From contig DIYM01000114.1 of the NCBI GenBank assembly GCA_002429045.1, positions 1-13,212 of the forward strand: DNA of 13,212 bases, given 5' to 3'. This DNA comes from Phycisphaerales bacterium UBA6054 (GTDB taxonomy: Bacteria > Planctomycetota > Phycisphaerae > Phycisphaerales > UBA1924). The position numbers were made by a program, and so were the translations under genes. How positions within the stretch are numbered: the first letter of the stretch is position 1; the number at the start of each line of letters is the position of its first letter. This document shows, in pieces, positions 12,353 to 13,212 of this stretch. Under the pieces are notes generated by a model. That model saw nothing but the letters and a program-made list of their open reading frames with translations. It made no database searches and was not told the origin of the DNA.

Positions 12353-13212
12353 CTGGACGCGCGATCTACGAGCCGTTCGTGGGGTTGGTGCCGCACGCCT
12401 ATGCGCGGGAGTTCCGTGTCCTGGCGGTCGAGGGGGCAGACGGGGGGGTGGATCTGCTGCACTCGGAGACGACGCCGGGGCACGCGCTCCACAACACGGG
12501 CGTTCGCCTGGGCTGCCCGACGGGGTTCGAGTTGGTGGGCTGCGCCGAGCTCGTGGCCGAGATCGACGCGGCGTACCGGGGTTCGCCCGGCGGTGCGGAG
12601 GTGCGGGCGGACGGGATCGATCCCGGGGGTGATTTGCTGGAGAGATTCGAAGCGGATCGGGACGCGGATCTGTTCGCGACTGCCGGCAAATCGGAGTGCG
12701 CGAAGTTCCTGGACGCGGTGCTGTTCGAGGCGATCGATCGGGGCGCTTCGGACGTGCATCTGCACCCCTGCGAGGATGAGACGCTGGTGCGGTTCCGGAC
12801 GGACGGGGTGCTTGCGGATGGGCACCGTTTGGCGCGGGGGGCGACGGCGTCGGTCGTGAGCCGGCTCAAGGTGCTCGGGGGGATGGATACGTCCGAGTCG
12901 CGTTCGCCGCAGGACGGGCGGGCCACGGTGACGCTCGGGCGGCGTGGTGCGGGCGTGGCGAGCGTCGATCTGCGGATCAGCACGATCCCGACCGAGTCGG
13001 GGGAGCGCGCGGTGATCCGGGTGCTGGATACGGCACGCGGGGAGCGGTTGGGCGACCTTGATTCGATCGGGATGCCTGACGACGTGCGCGTTGCGTATCG
13101 GCGTGTGACGAACCGTCCCAACGGCATGGTGCTGCTGACCGGGCCGACCGGTTCGGGGAAGACCACCACGCTGTACGCGACGCTGCGCGGGATCGGCGGG
13201 CGGTCTGGGGGG
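12349..13212 (+). CDS. gspE: Type II secretion ATPase GspE, N-terminal 288 residues (cut by window edge)
   Basis: Cytoplasmic hexameric ATPase that powers pseudopilus assembly. ATG 12349 overlaps the gspD stop by ATGA, suggesting coupled translation. The N-terminal domain (about residues 1-110) is variable and shorter than in many homologues. KFLDAVLFEAIDRGASDVHLHP at about 118-140 is the conserved start of the GspE/PilB core. VRFRTDGVL, SRLKVLGGMDTSE, PQDGR and VDLRISTIPTESGERAVIRV follow in the expected order. Walker A GPTGSGKTTTLYA falls at about 264-276. The frame is open to the last base, so the Asp boxes, Walker B and His box lie beyond the window. GspE and PilB are close relatives; pairing with gspD favours GspE. 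Confidence 0.92.
   Translation, partial: MTGRAIYEPFVGLVPHAYAREFRVLAVEGADGGVDLLHSETTPGHALHNTGVRLGCPTGFELVGCAELVAEIDAAYRGSPGGAEVRADGIDPGGDLLERFEADRDADLFATAGKSECAKFLDAVLFEAIDRGASDVHLHPCEDETLVRFRTDGVLADGHRLARGATASVVSRLKVLGGMDTSESRSPQDGRATVTLGRRGAGVASVDLRISTIPTESGERAVIRVLDTARGERLGDLDSIGMPDDVRVAYRRVTNRPNGMVLLTGPTGSGKTTTLYATLRGIGGRSGG

Noticed and set aside
1..13212. CRISPR arrays, tRNA or rRNA genes
   Set aside because: No regularly spaced repeats and no cloverleaf or rRNA-like sequence were found by eye on either strand.

Overview
The window is GC-rich bacterial DNA and most likely comes from a member of the Planctomycetota, probably the class Phycisphaerae. Two things point there: a secreted protein ending in a short PAP-type/Arg-rich sorting tail of the PEP-CTERM kind, and the general gene style with strong G/C at third codon positions. 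This is an inference from sequence style only; no rRNA or other marker gene is present.

Left part (1-6160) is an accessory region of mostly unrecognised genes. Between 1 and 4270 the credible genes alternate strand one after another (-,+,-,+,-,+,-,+,-,+). Several convergent 3' ends overlap: 14 nt near 2330, 44 nt near 3330, about 77 nt near 1500, and a large both-strand overlap at 627-938. The minus-strand pieces are small: a protein cut by the left window edge, a membrane/coiled-coil protein, a possible lipoprotein, a frameshifted relic, and a 200-290 aa unknown protein. The plus-strand genes are a short membrane protein, a 95 aa protein with its own terminator, a 169 aa membrane-anchored helical protein, a 252 aa putative zinc-ribbon protein and finally a complete KAP-family P-loop NTPase (4267-6156). 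The last quarter of the KAP gene is distinctly AT-rich, so the gene looks compositionally chimeric.

Middle part (6160-8500) is a junkyard around one intact gene. A C-terminal remnant of a Y-family DNA polymerase (about 6400-6900, minus) is followed by an intact PEP-CTERM-like secreted protein (6984-7715, minus) with its own terminator. Upstream of that lies a decayed IS3-family OrfA transposase (about 7987-8307, minus). A 20-bp direct repeat brackets the PEP-CTERM-like gene, and a perfect 18-bp palindrome sits at 8468-8485.

Right part (8574-13212) looks like conserved chromosomal backbone, all on the plus strand. It holds a Tat-signal alkaline phosphatase of the PhoA family with its catalytic residues intact, then a 260-bp regulatory gap with repeats and a palindrome, then a type II secretion secretin (gspD) overlapping by ATGA the start of the secretion ATPase gspE, which runs off the right edge. 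The order phosphatase-gspD-gspE suggests the phosphatase may be a substrate of this secretion system, but that is inference.
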